A DNA stretch of 64,000 nt. Source: Bacteroidaceae bacterium (GTDB lineage Bacteria; Bacteroidota; Bacteroidia; Bacteroidales; Muribaculaceae). Within the stretch, counting starts at the first letter, position 1, and the number at the start of each line of letters is the position of its first letter. The notes below the pieces were generated by a model. The model was not told where the DNA came from. It worked only from the letters and a program-made list of their open reading frames with translations, and searched no databases. The stretch lies in assembly GCA_021768245.1 (NCBI GenBank), contig JAETNO010000016.1, positions 1 through 64,000 on the forward strand, in the 5' to 3' direction. A program made the position numbers and the translations under genes. Below, one piece after another: positions 7,977 to 16,982 of the stretch.

Positions 7977-9485
7977 ATGAACGGTAAGATTAATGTCAAA
8001 AGAATAATAATGAGACTATCCGTACTTCTCACAGTGCTTGCGACCGTGACGGCCGCAGGCGCTGCGGAGGAGCGCACACGAAGCATCACCCTTGAAGAGG
8101 CAATTCTGACTGCGCGCTCCAACAGCGTCGACGCCGCAGTGGCCCTCAACGAGCTCAGAACCGCTTACTGGACTTACAGGACCTACAGGGCAGACCTGCT
8201 CCCTGAAGTGAATTTCAACGCCACGGTGCCGAGTTACCGCAAAAGCTATAGCACCTATCAGCACGACGACGGCTCCTACTCTTTCGTGAGAAACAATTTC
8301 ATGCAGATAACAGGCGAGCTTTCAATCGACCAGAACATATGGCTGACCGGTGGTACACTCTCACTCAACACCTCAATCGACTTTCTGAAACAGCTTGAAA
8401 GTCCGAAATACAACCGTTTCATGTCCGTGCCGATAGCACTGACGCTCTCCCAGCCCATTTTCGGGGTCAACAACATCAAGTGGAACCGCCGCATCGAGCC
8501 GGTGCGCTATGCCGAGGCGAAAGCTGCTTTCATAAGCGCGACCGAGAATGTGGCCATGACAGCCATACAATATTTCTTTAACCTACTCCTCGACAAGGAA
8601 AAGGTTGGCATAGCCACACAGAATCTCGCTAATGCGGAGAAACTCTATGAAGTAGCCAAAGCAAAGCGCGAGATGGGACAGATAAGCAAGAACGACCTTC
8701 TCCAGCTCGAACTCAATCTGCTCAATGCCCAATCGGATTTCACCGACAGTGAAAGCAACTATAAATCGTCAATGTTCCAGCTACGTGCCTTCCTCGACAT
8801 TGCCGATGAGGTGACACTCGACCCCGTCGTGCCCTCCGAAATACCCCACGCCTTGGTAAGCTACGGCGATGTACTTGAAAAGGCTCATGCCAACAACAGT
8901 TTCGCAAAGAATATACGTCGCCGTCAGCTTGAAGCCGACTATGCTGTAGCAAAGGCCAAGGGCGACCAACGCGAAATCATGCTTTTCGCTCAAATAGGCT
9001 ACACAGGCACTGCCGATAAATTCGGCCCCGCCTACGATAGGCTGAAAGACAATCAGATAGTTGAGGTAGGATTCAAGATTCCTATCCTTGACTGGGGCAA
9101 GCGCAGGGGCAAAGTGAAAGTGAGCGAAAGCAACCGTGATGTGGTGGAAAGCCGTCTCCGTAAGGAACAGATGGATTTTGACCAGAATATCTTCATCCTC
9201 TGCGAGAGATTCAACAATCAGCAGCGTCAGCTCGACATCTCGCTCCGCGCCGACACCATTGCACGCCGCCGCTACGACACAAACGTCGAAACCTTCCTTA
9301 TAGGCAAGATATCGACCCTCGACCTCAACGACTCGCAAGTGAGCAAAGACCAGAGCAGACAGGATTATATCAATCAGCTCTACCTCTATTGGAACTATTA
9401 TTATCAGCTCCGCAGTGTGGCTCTGTGGGATTTCACGACCAACACCGGGATAGACGCCGATATCGACGCTATTGTGAAACGCTGA
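7977..9485 (+). CDS. TolC-family outer-membrane efflux channel
   Basis: The 502-aa protein would be the outer-membrane exit duct of the pump. A signal peptide is best read from the internal Met at residue 12 (MRLSVLLTVLATVTAAGAAEE), so the first 11 residues may be untranslated or an n-region extension. The mature part has two OEP repeats, each starting with an amphipathic helix (SITLEEAILTARSNS and the region near residue 200), with the family hallmark of long alpha-helical hairpins. The motif IPILDWGKRRGKV is a typical TolC-clade segment near the second strand pair. It is 34 nt downstream of the last permease. Confidence 0.9.
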   Translation: MNGKINVKRIIMRLSVLLTVLATVTAAGAAEERTRSITLEEAILTARSNSVDAAVALNELRTAYWTYRTYRADLLPEVNFNATVPSYRKSYSTYQHDDGSYSFVRNNFMQITGELSIDQNIWLTGGTLSLNTSIDFLKQLESPKYNRFMSVPIALTLSQPIFGVNNIKWNRRIEPVRYAEAKAAFISATENVAMTAIQYFFNLLLDKEKVGIATQNLANAEKLYEVAKAKREMGQISKNDLLQLELNLLNAQSDFTDSESNYKSSMFQLRAFLDIADEVTLDPVVPSEIPHALVSYGDVLEKAHANNSFAKNIRRRQLEADYAVAKAKGDQREIMLFAQIGYTGTADKFGPAYDRLKDNQIVEVGFKIPILDWGKRRGKVKVSESNRDVVESRLRKEQMDFDQNIFILCERFNNQQRQLDISLRADTIARRRYDTNVETFLIGKISTLDLNDSQVSKDQSRQDYINQLYLYWNYYYQLRSVALWDFTTNTGIDADIDAIVKR

Positions 9486-9526
9486 AAAATCACTACCTTT
9501 GTAAATCAAATATATCACCCTCCGAT

Positions 9527-10855
9527 ATGATACTTATTGTTGACGATGATGCCGCCGTTCGCCTGTCGTTGAGACTGCTCCTGACCCGCAACGGCTTTGA
9601 GACCCGCGAAGCCTCCTCTCCTAAAGAGGCAATGGAGATTGTGCGCTCCACCACACCGGAACTTATCATCCTCGACATGAATTTTTCACGGGCAACGACC
9701 GGAGAGGAGGGACTGATACTTCTCAAGCAGATAAAAATCTTCCATCCCGACGTGCCGGTGATACTCATGACCGCATGGGGAAGCATACCTTTGGCCGTGG
9801 ATGGCATCCATGCCGGAGCCTTTGATTTCATCACCAAACCGTGGGACAATCAGACTCTGCTTCAGCGTATCAACGTGGCCCTTGAACTCAATTCCCCGAC
9901 AGAAGGGACAGCAGTGAACACTGATTTCGACCGTTCTTTTATCATTGGGAAATCACCAGCGCTGCTTAATGTGCTCGACACAATAAGCCGCATTGCGGCC
10001 ACCGATGCCCCCGTGCTTATCATGGGAGAAAACGGTACAGGCAAGGAGCTGATTGCCGAAGCCATCCACCGCAATTCGCGCCGCAGAGCCAATGCAATGG
10101 TAAAAGTGAATCTCGGCGGCATATCCTCATCGCTTTTCGAAAGCGAGATGTTCGGACACAAAAAAGGGGCTTTCACCGGGGCTGTGGCTGATCGCGAAGG
10201 TCGGTTTGCCGTGGCCAATGGCGGTACAATTTTTCTCGATGAAATCGGAGAACTCGACCTGAACTGTCAGGTGAAGCTATTGCGCGTACTTCAGGAGCAC
10301 ACCTACGAGATGCTTGGCGATTCCACTCCGCGACGCACTGATGTGCGTGTGGTCTGCGCGACAAACGCCGACCTCCCTGCCATGGTGGCCGAACGGACAT
10401 TCAGGGAAGACCTTTTCTATCGAATCAACCTTATCACTGTCACTCTTCCTCCACTCAGGGAGCGTGCTGACGACATCCCGCTTCTCGTCAATCATATCGT
10501 GGCCCGGCATTGTGAGGCAACCGGCAGGGAACTTCCGGAAATTTCAGCCGACGCGATGGATTTTCTGAAGACTCTCCCCTATCCCGGTAATATACGCGAG
10601 CTGAAAAATTTCATCGAAAGGACGCTTCTTGTGACACAAAGCCGGACATTGAATGCTGCTGACTTCCGCGGACAGTACACCGGCCCGGCACCATGCCGCC
10701 AGGCTTCGGCATCGAGTCTTGAACGCAAAGAACAGCAGGCCATAGAACTGGCTCTCGCACAATCGGGAGGGAACCTGACACGCACGGCAGGACTTCTCGG
10801 CATCAGCAGACAGGCCCTATACCGGCGCATGGAAAAATATGGAATCAAAACATGA
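9527..10855 (+). CDS. Sigma-54-dependent response regulator (NtrC family)
   Basis: The 442-aa activator drives RpoN promoters when phosphorylated. An N-terminal receiver domain has the acid pocket D6-D8, phospho-acceptor Asp50, Thr82 and Lys104. A central AAA+ domain has Walker A GENGTGKE (167-174), the sigma-54 contact loop GAFTGA (214-219), Walker B TIFLDEI (234-240) and the arginine-finger region FREDLFYRIN. A C-terminal Fis-type helix-turn-helix (NLTRTAGLLGISRQALYRRM) binds DNA. The start at 9527 (MILIVDDDAAV) is required by the receiver fold. The stop overlaps the kinase start by 4 nt. Its likely targets are the TGTCCG palindromes at 623-663, which would make the operon self-activating (inference). 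Confidence 0.93.
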   Translation: MILIVDDDAAVRLSLRLLLTRNGFETREASSPKEAMEIVRSTTPELIILDMNFSRATTGEEGLILLKQIKIFHPDVPVILMTAWGSIPLAVDGIHAGAFDFITKPWDNQTLLQRINVALELNSPTEGTAVNTDFDRSFIIGKSPALLNVLDTISRIAATDAPVLIMGENGTGKELIAEAIHRNSRRRANAMVKVNLGGISSSLFESEMFGHKKGAFTGAVADREGRFAVANGGTIFLDEIGELDLNCQVKLLRVLQEHTYEMLGDSTPRRTDVRVVCATNADLPAMVAERTFREDLFYRINLITVTLPPLRERADDIPLLVNHIVARHCEATGRELPEISADAMDFLKTLPYPGNIRELKNFIERTLLVTQSRTLNAADFRGQYTGPAPCRQASASSLERKEQQAIELALAQSGGNLTRTAGLLGISRQALYRRMEKYGIKT

Positions 10856-12153
10856 GAATAAGCTGGATTTTCTGCATAATAATTCTACTCCTCGTGGCCT
10901 CAATAGTCACGACACTTCAACTCTCGCCCCAGAACGGAGCTAATGTCTACTATATAGGACTCGGCACAACGTTTCTGGCAATCATACTCCTCGTTGTGTT
11001 CTATGGTTTCATAATGAAGCCTATTCGCAGCATCACCAACGGAGCAGACCTTCTTAAAGCACAGGATTTCAGCAGCAGACTCTCAAAAGTCAACCAGCTT
11101 GAGGCTGATAAAATCATCGACATGTTCAACCGCATGATGTCAGCTCTCAAAGAAGAAAGACTCGCCCTCAGGGAACAGAACCATTTCCTCGATCTCCTGA
11201 TAGAGGTGTCGCCTATGGGGATAATGATTCTTGACGACAATGAACGAATAGTGACGGCCAACCTTGCTGCCGCTTCATTCTTGGGCTTCTCAAAAACAGA
11301 AGACATCACGGGTGAGACAGTCTCCGGACTTGATTCGCAGTTAAGCCGCTTTCTCATCACAGTCAAGCAGGGTGAAAGCCTAACAGTGCGGTTGAATGAC
11401 TCCATGATTTACCGTTGCTCACGCCTCCAATTCATGGACAAAGGCTATGCCCATCCATTCATATTGATTGAAAAACTTACCGATGAAGTGATGAGGGCTG
11501 AAAAAAAGAGCTACGAAAAAGTGATTCGCGTGATTGCCCATGAGGTCAACAACTCTATGGCAGGGGTCAACTCCCTGCTTTCAACCGCCTCGCAGATAAT
11601 GAGCAACAGTGGCAGGGAAAATGCCGAAATGATGGAAGTCATGAAAGTCTGCGAAGACAGGTGTCATTCATTAAGCAGGTTTATCACCTCCTTCGCCGAC
11701 GTGGTGAAGATACCTGACGTCAATCTCAGCCATGCCGACCTCAACGCGACAATCGAGAAATGGAGAGTCATGCTCGAGAGTCTGTGTGCCAACCGCGATA
11801 TAAGACTCAGAATAAAACTCTGCGAAGGGAATCTGCCTGTGAGGATTGACCCGGTACTTTTCGAGCAAATATTGATTAACATCGTAAAGAACTCAGCCGA
11901 AAGTATCGGGGACAATAAAGGGGAAATAATGATAGAAACATCACGGCAGCCGCCATCACTAACCGTCACCGACAATGGAGCCGGCATAAGCAAGGAAGCG
12001 GCCGACAAACTATTCAGCCCGTTTTTCTCGACAAAAACCAACGGCCACGGCATCGGCCTCCTGTTCACCAGTGAAGTGCTCCACAAACACGGATGCAAAT
12101 TCGCCCTCTCCACCGACCCCGACGGCCTCACCCGTTTCAGAATCCGCTTCTGA
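10852..12153 (+). CDS. Sensor histidine kinase (NtrY/ZraS-like)
   Basis: The 433-aa membrane kinase is the presumed partner of the overlapping sigma-54 regulator. Two helices (about 4-23 and 33-54) leave almost no periplasmic loop, followed by HAMP (about 55-105) and a PAS domain (about 112-205). The phospho-acceptor is His230 in VIRVIAHEVNNSM. The ATPase domain has the N box (ILINIVKNSAESIG), G1 (DNGAGIS) and G2 (NGHGIGLLFTSEVL). The short periplasmic loop suggests it senses the membrane or cytoplasm rather than a periplasmic ligand (inference). It is the last gene of the efflux operon. Confidence 0.92.
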   Translation: MRISWIFCIIILLLVASIVTTLQLSPQNGANVYYIGLGTTFLAIILLVVFYGFIMKPIRSITNGADLLKAQDFSSRLSKVNQLEADKIIDMFNRMMSALKEERLALREQNHFLDLLIEVSPMGIMILDDNERIVTANLAAASFLGFSKTEDITGETVSGLDSQLSRFLITVKQGESLTVRLNDSMIYRCSRLQFMDKGYAHPFILIEKLTDEVMRAEKKSYEKVIRVIAHEVNNSMAGVNSLLSTASQIMSNSGRENAEMMEVMKVCEDRCHSLSRFITSFADVVKIPDVNLSHADLNATIEKWRVMLESLCANRDIRLRIKLCEGNLPVRIDPVLFEQILINIVKNSAESIGDNKGEIMIETSRQPPSLTVTDNGAGISKEAADKLFSPFFSTKTNGHGIGLLFTSEVLHKHGCKFALSTDPDGLTRFRIRF

Positions 12154-12298
12154 CCCACCACTCCCCTATATTTCCGGCAACCCCAGTTCCCTTTGAATAT
12201 ATCTGATTTTAATAACCGAAATTACAGGAGCCATAAATCCTCACATTTCAAATATATTATTGAATCAATCCCAGACATACCTTAAAACTTATGAAGAT

Positions 12299-12330
12299 TT
12301 TGCAAAATCGGGCAATATTTCGTAATTTTG
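12299..12330 (+). promoter_or_regulatory. Promoter for tRNA-Arg
   Basis: TTTG (12299-12302), a 20-nt spacer and TAATTTTG (12323-12330) match the Bacteroidetes consensus exactly. The tRNA begins 17 nt further on. The stretch from the kinase stop (12153) to here has no other feature I can support. Confidence 0.7.
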
Positions 12331-12347
12331 CAGAAGAATATCTATCT

Positions 12348-12419
12348 GCCTTGGTAGTTCAATGGATAGAATGGGAAATTCCTAATTTTCAGATAGGGGT
12401 TCGATTCCCCTCCGAGGTA
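12348..12419 (+). tRNA. tRNA-Arg (anticodon CCT)
   Basis: A 72-nt cloverleaf. The acceptor stem GCCTTGG pairs with CCGAGGT, the D stem GTTC pairs with GAAT, the anticodon stem GGAAA pairs with TTTTC around loop TTCCTAA (CCT), and the T arm is AGGGGTTCGATTCCCCT. The acceptor includes G-U pairs at 1-72 and 5-68. CCA is not encoded. It reads AGG codons. Confidence 0.93.
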
Positions 12420-12496
12420 CTACTCCACACATAAAACAAAATAAAGCGAAAGAAACGATTACCCGACGGATAGCTGCGACAGCAGGGTCAACGGGT

Positions 12497-12540
12497 ACAA
12501 AATATATCGCGTACGCAATCGCGTACGCGATATATTTTGT
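12497..12540. terminator. Perfect 20-bp hairpin before the antiporter gene
   Basis: ACAAAATATATCGCGTACGC (12497-12516) is followed by loop AATC and its exact reverse complement (12521-12540). The GCGTACGC core is itself a palindrome, so ATCGCGTACGC also appears as a direct repeat. It sits between tRNA-Arg and the antiporter start (12572). It may terminate the tRNA transcript, but no run of T follows, so a regulatory hairpin is equally possible. Confidence 0.5.
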
Positions 12541-12571
12541 TTAAAGAATGTTATAACTAAAATTTATCAAT

Positions 12572-13546
12572 ATGATTCTCGACATCGTATATCTTATCCT
12601 CGGGCTCGGGCTCATCCTATGGGGAGCCAATGCTTTGACTGACGGTTCATCGGCCATAGCCAGAAAATGGGGAGTCTCAGACCTTGTAATAGGCCTGACG
12701 GTGGTGGCGTTCGGGACTTCGGCTCCGGAGCTTACCATCAGCATAATTTCCGCACTCAGCGGGAGTGCGGAGATGGCGATAGGCAATGTGGTCGGCAGCA
12801 ATATCTTCAATGTGCTTGTAATCATAGGTGTAACCGCAATGGTGGTGCCGATAAGGATTGAAAAAGGCATCATGACCAATGAAATTCCCTTGGTCATCCT
12901 GTCGGCTCTCGCTCTTCTCGCCATGGGCAACGGGCCATTGCTCGATGGAGAGACGGCATCATTGCTGTCGAGGGTTGACGGTATAATCCTTCTCTTGTTC
13001 TTTCTCATTTTCATGCGCTATACGTTTTCCCAGGCCCGTAATTCGCAAGAATCAGACCCTTCCGCAGAAAGCGGAGCCGGCAGGAAAGAGATGTCGATAT
13101 GGAAGGCTGTCCTATGGGTTGTCCTCGGACTGGGAGCCTTAATTTTCGGAGGAGACAGATTCGTGGCAGGAGCTTCAGGTATAGCCTCAGGCCTCGGAGT
13201 CAGCGAAGCTGTCATAGGTCTGACGGTGGTGGCTGCAGGCACATCCCTCCCCGAACTTGCCACATCGGTCACAGCCGCGATAAAGGGTAAACCCGGCATA
13301 GCCCTCGGAAATGTGATAGGGAGCAATATATTCAATATTTTTCTTGTGCTCGGAACAAGTGCGACCATCCGACCGCTTACTTTCGGCTCAATCGGCAACC
13401 TTGATTTGCTGGTGCTGACCGGAGCATGTCTTCTTTTCTGGATTTTCGGATGGTTTTTCAGACAGCGCACCATCACCCGAATCGAGGGTGCCGTGCTTGC
13501 GCTATGCTACATAGCATACATCGTCGTACTGATTACCAAAGTATAA
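12572..13546 (+). CDS. Calcium/sodium antiporter (YrbG-like, CaCA family)
   Basis: The 324-aa membrane protein exchanges Ca2+ for Na+ or H+ across the inner membrane. It has the family's inverted two-fold repeat: alpha-1 carries GLTVVAFGTSAPEL and AIGNVVGSNIFNV, alpha-2 carries GLTVVAAGTSLPEL and ALGNVIGSNIFNI, each with the ion-binding Glu of the PEL motif and the Asn of GSNIFN. About ten helices are predicted, split by a short charged cytoplasmic loop near residues 150-175 (ARNSQESDPSAESGAGRKE). Length is normal for YrbG. It stands alone between the tRNA-Arg hairpin and a convergent terminator. Confidence 0.93.
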   Translation: MILDIVYLILGLGLILWGANALTDGSSAIARKWGVSDLVIGLTVVAFGTSAPELTISIISALSGSAEMAIGNVVGSNIFNVLVIIGVTAMVVPIRIEKGIMTNEIPLVILSALALLAMGNGPLLDGETASLLSRVDGIILLLFFLIFMRYTFSQARNSQESDPSAESGAGRKEMSIWKAVLWVVLGLGALIFGGDRFVAGASGIASGLGVSEAVIGLTVVAAGTSLPELATSVTAAIKGKPGIALGNVIGSNIFNIFLVLGTSATIRPLTFGSIGNLDLLVLTGACLLFWIFGWFFRQRTITRIEGAVLALCYIAYIVVLITKV

Positions 13547-13568
13547 GCCTACAGATATCAAATCATAT

Positions 13569-13622
13569 AAGACGCATCATGGGGGCGCAATCGTTAGAAA
13601 CTGCGCCCCCATGATGCGTCTT
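13569..13622. terminator. Bidirectional terminator hairpin
   Basis: A perfect 21-bp stem is formed by 13569-13589 (AAGACGCATCATGGGGGCGC and one further A) and 13602-13622, with a 12-nt loop. It starts with AA and ends with TTT, so it can act on both strands. It separates the antiporter gene from the convergent tricorn-protease gene. Confidence 0.85.
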
Positions 13623-13639
13623 TAGAGGGAACGGTATCC

Positions 13640-16600
13640 CTATTTCTTTTCTGTCTTTTTCATCAGATGCTTAGTAGCACCTATCAACTGATCGTCAATT
13701 CCTTTCAATATATTTTCCGGAATATTGTAAATTAACACATCCGGATTAAGCTGCTTGTTCTCAAGCGGCTCGCCATTGACATCAAGAGAGGTCACCTGAG
13801 GAATGCCGAAATACAGAGTCGGGTCAATCTGGGTTTCCCACCATACGGCAGTCATTGTGCCGGGCACGGGAGCACCTATCACATCGCCGATTTTTAATGT
13901 CTGATAGACATAAGGCGAACCATGAGCATCACTGTAGTTGCTTTCGTCCACAAGCATTGCCGAGGGTTTTGTCCATTGCGAGAAAGGCTCGGTGCCTATA
14001 TACTGTCCCCTGGGGCTGAATTTCACATAAGGTTTTCCGCTCAGGAGAAGAGCAAGGTCGTTGTGGAGCCATCCGCCACCATTATGACGGGTATCGACAA
14101 CGACAGCGTCGCAATTACGGTATTTGCCAAGCAGGCGATCGTAGACCTCACTGAAACTTGAGCCATCCATTCCACGGACATGTACATAAGCGATACGTCC
14201 GCCGGAAACACTGTCGACAATGCGTTCGTTGCGTTCAACCCAACGATGATAAAGCAAATCGGAAAGCGAACCCGAGCCAATCGGTCTCACATAGACCGTC
14301 TTCTCCTTTCCATCAGCTTTCCTCACATCAAGTTTCACCTTCTTCCCTGCTTTCCCTTCAAGAAGAGGGAAATAATCTTTACCTGCAATTATAGCCGAAT
14401 CGTTTATGGCAAGAATTATATCGCCCGACTGAATCCCTGCACTCTTGGATGACAGTGGCCCGCGTGCTATAACCTCGGTAACTTTAAGACCGTCGCCATC
14501 GAAACTTTCATCAAAGAAGGCTCCAAGCGAAGCAACCTGATTCCAGTTGGATGAAGGGCCACGATAACCTCCGCCGGTATGAGATGCGTTCAGCTCACCA
14601 AGAATCTCGCTAAGCAACTCGGCGAAATCATAGTTGTTGTTGATATGGGGAAGGAACTTTTCATATTCATTCTTATATTTCACCCAGTCGACACCGTGGA
14701 GTTTGGTGTCATAGAATTTATCGAGCACCTGACGCCACATGTGATTATAGATATAATTGCGTTCGTCGGCAGGACGACGGGTATAATCGGCCTCATATGA
14801 GACTGATTCCTGCTTGCCGCTTGAAAGATTCACCTTCTTGATGCCGCTGTTGCTCATCACGAATACATTCTTGCCATCTTTGTCAGGCAACATATACCAC
14901 GCGCTCAGTCCCTTGGCAAGAACCTTAGTACCGCCTTCCTTCAAATCCCGTTCATAAAGGGAACGTCCGTCGGGACTTGACGCAACATAGTAGAGTTTAT
15001 CAGCCTTAGGCGACACGTAGTATGCTCCGAGTTTTGAAGACGCACCGGTGAGACGTTCCAGACGGTGACGTCGCCCATCGAGGTCAAACGAAAGCGACTC
15101 GACCTCCTCTTTTTTCTTGTCGTCCTTTTTAGTGCCCTTCTTGTCCTTTTTCTTATCTTTCTTTTTATCGGAATCCTTGTCTGTTTTTTCCTTTGCGTCT
15201 TTTTCCGCTTTATCGGCAAGCTTTGTCTCTTCCTCGGTCATATTAAAGCGGTCGTAAGCGTCTCCGTCAAGGAACATAAGCATCACGTCGCTCTCATTTC
15301 CCCAGCTGCCATGGCTCTTATAACCATATTTTCCGGTGCTGTAAGCCACAGCCTTACCACCGAGAGCCCATTGAGGGGAACCATTGCTGTAACCACTCTC
15401 AGTAAGATTGACCACTTCACTACCATCGGCCTTAACAAGGGCGATATCGGAATTATTCCATCCACCTATGCCGATATAGTCAATAAGAAGCCATTTGCTG
15501 TCAGGACTCCACTCAAAGCCTATATCTCCGTCCTGATAACTGTAGTTATATTTCCCGTCGAGTGCGGTCTCGACCTTTTTGGTGGCCAAATCAAGTACAC
15601 GGAGCGTAGTGCGGTCCTCAAGGAATGCCACTTTCTTGCCGTCAGGACTATAGTCAGGGAAGAAAGCCGCTTTATCACTCTTGTAGAGAGGTTTTTCGAC
15701 AAGTTCCGTAGCATAGAGCAGAGATTTCTCGGAAGGGTCCTTTATTTCAGTGGTGAAAATTTGCCATATACCGTCGCGGTCACTGTCATAGACGATACTG
15801 CGCCCGTCAGGAGCAAAATCCACCGACCGCTCCTGCGCCGGCGTATCGGTGATGCGTCGGGTGGTTTGATATTCAGTAGAAGTCACATATACATCTCCGC
15901 GAAGCACAAAGGCCACAAGCTCTCCATCCGGAGACACGGAAATGCTCGATGCACCTGAAGTGCGGACTGATTTACGTGGGGCTCCCACATAATCATCCAT
16001 AACGATATTGACATCCACCTTACGCGGTGAGCCTGACTCACTCATGGTGTAAATCTCACCGTCCCAGCTGAAAGCAAGCTGTCCGTCGCGTGAAGCGGAA
16101 AGTCCACGGACCGGGTGGGTGGTAAACTTCGTCAACTGCTTTTTCTGCTTGCCGTCAACGGAACGCTTATAGACATTCAGCGTGCCATCCTCTTCACTTA
16201 TAAAATAGAAAGAGCCGTCAGGAGCCCATACCGGATTCAGGTCATGGCCATTGAAATCGGTTAGCTTAGTATGCTTACCATTATCTATAAGCCATATGTC
16301 GGAAGTGCCTGAAGAGCGTTCATGTTTGCGCCATATATTTTCAACACCTTTCTTATCCTGATAAAGCACGCGTCCATCGCTGTTAAGGCTTAAAGAAGGC
16401 ATTGTGAGCGACATATACATCTGCGGACGATGCCCTTCGAGGTCCACAGTGTAGACCTGACGAGCAAAATCACCCTGTGCCGCATTGCGGTCAGGCATCA
16501 CCGACGCGGAGAACATCACGTGGTTCCCGTCACTGAAGGTCAGAGGTGTCTCATTTCCGGAATTGGTCGTAAGACGCTGAGGGATGCCACCCTTGCTGTT

Positions 16601-16876
16601 GACTACATATATATCCATAGATCCCTCCCGGTCGCTACTGAAAGCAATCCTGGAGCCATCCGGGCTCCAGACAGGAGACGTATTGTAGCTGCCTCCCGAA
16701 GTAAGCTGCCGGGCATCTCCTCCCGAAGTCGGTACAATAAAAATATTGCCCTTATAGGTGAAAGCAATTTGCTTTCCATCAGGAGCTATGGCCACGTTGC
16801 GCAACCACAGTGGGGATGCCGATACACCCACCGCCGACGCCGCAAGCAAGGCCATTGTCAAAATTCTCTTTCTCAT
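13640..16876 (-). CDS. Tricorn-like protease (S41 family) with beta-propeller and PDZ
   Basis: The 1078-aa exported protease has a signal peptide (1-20, MRKRILTMALLAASAVGVSA). A WD40-like/PD40 propeller region follows (about 25-640; repeated APDGKQIAF, WSPDGSRIAF, SPDGELVAF units), then a PDZ domain near 780-860 (GIQSGDIILAINDSAI) and a C-terminal S41 core. The core contains VVVDTRHNGGGW and the NYSDAHGSPY segment that should carry the nucleophile serine, as in tricorn. A Lys/Asp/Glu-rich insert (about 555-600) interrupts the propeller. Tricorn-type proteases degrade peptides; the Bacteroidetes versions are exported, so it probably works in the periplasm. TamB lies 106 nt upstream on the same strand. 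Confidence 0.9.
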   Translation of the reverse strand: MRKRILTMALLAASAVGVSASPLWLRNVAIAPDGKQIAFTYKGNIFIVPTSGGDARQLTSGGSYNTSPVWSPDGSRIAFSSDREGSMDIYVVNSKGGIPQRLTTNSGNETPLTFSDGNHVMFSASVMPDRNAAQGDFARQVYTVDLEGHRPQMYMSLTMPSLSLNSDGRVLYQDKKGVENIWRKHERSSGTSDIWLIDNGKHTKLTDFNGHDLNPVWAPDGSFYFISEEDGTLNVYKRSVDGKQKKQLTKFTTHPVRGLSASRDGQLAFSWDGEIYTMSESGSPRKVDVNIVMDDYVGAPRKSVRTSGASSISVSPDGELVAFVLRGDVYVTSTEYQTTRRITDTPAQERSVDFAPDGRSIVYDSDRDGIWQIFTTEIKDPSEKSLLYATELVEKPLYKSDKAAFFPDYSPDGKKVAFLEDRTTLRVLDLATKKVETALDGKYNYSYQDGDIGFEWSPDSKWLLIDYIGIGGWNNSDIALVKADGSEVVNLTESGYSNGSPQWALGGKAVAYSTGKYGYKSHGSWGNESDVMLMFLDGDAYDRFNMTEEETKLADKAEKDAKEKTDKDSDKKKDKKKDKKGTKKDDKKKEEVESLSFDLDGRRHRLERLTGASSKLGAYYVSPKADKLYYVASSPDGRSLYERDLKEGGTKVLAKGLSAWYMLPDKDGKNVFVMSNSGIKKVNLSSGKQESVSYEADYTRRPADERNYIYNHMWRQVLDKFYDTKLHGVDWVKYKNEYEKFLPHINNNYDFAELLSEILGELNASHTGGGYRGPSSNWNQVASLGAFFDESFDGDGLKVTEVIARGPLSSKSAGIQSGDIILAINDSAIIAGKDYFPLLEGKAGKKVKLDVRKADGKEKTVYVRPIGSGSLSDLLYHRWVERNERIVDSVSGGRIAYVHVRGMDGSSFSEVYDRLLGKYRNCDAVVVDTRHNGGGWLHNDLALLLSGKPYVKFSPRGQYIGTEPFSQWTKPSAMLVDESNYSDAHGSPYVYQTLKIGDVIGAPVPGTMTAVWWETQIDPTLYFGIPQVTSLDVNGEPLENKQLNPDVLIYNIPENILKGIDDQLIGATKHLMKKTEKK

Positions 16877-16982
16877 AATATGGTATTATAAACGTGATAA
16901 TTATCCGGATTAAAGTCCCGATTATGTACGGGATAACAGAGGGACAGGCCCCCACATATATATTATATAGACGAAAAAACTG

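Noticed and set aside
15065..15958. Long plus-strand frame (297 codons) opposite the tricorn gene
   Set aside because: It is antisense to a well-supported protease domain, with no motif, promoter or ribosome-binding context of its own.
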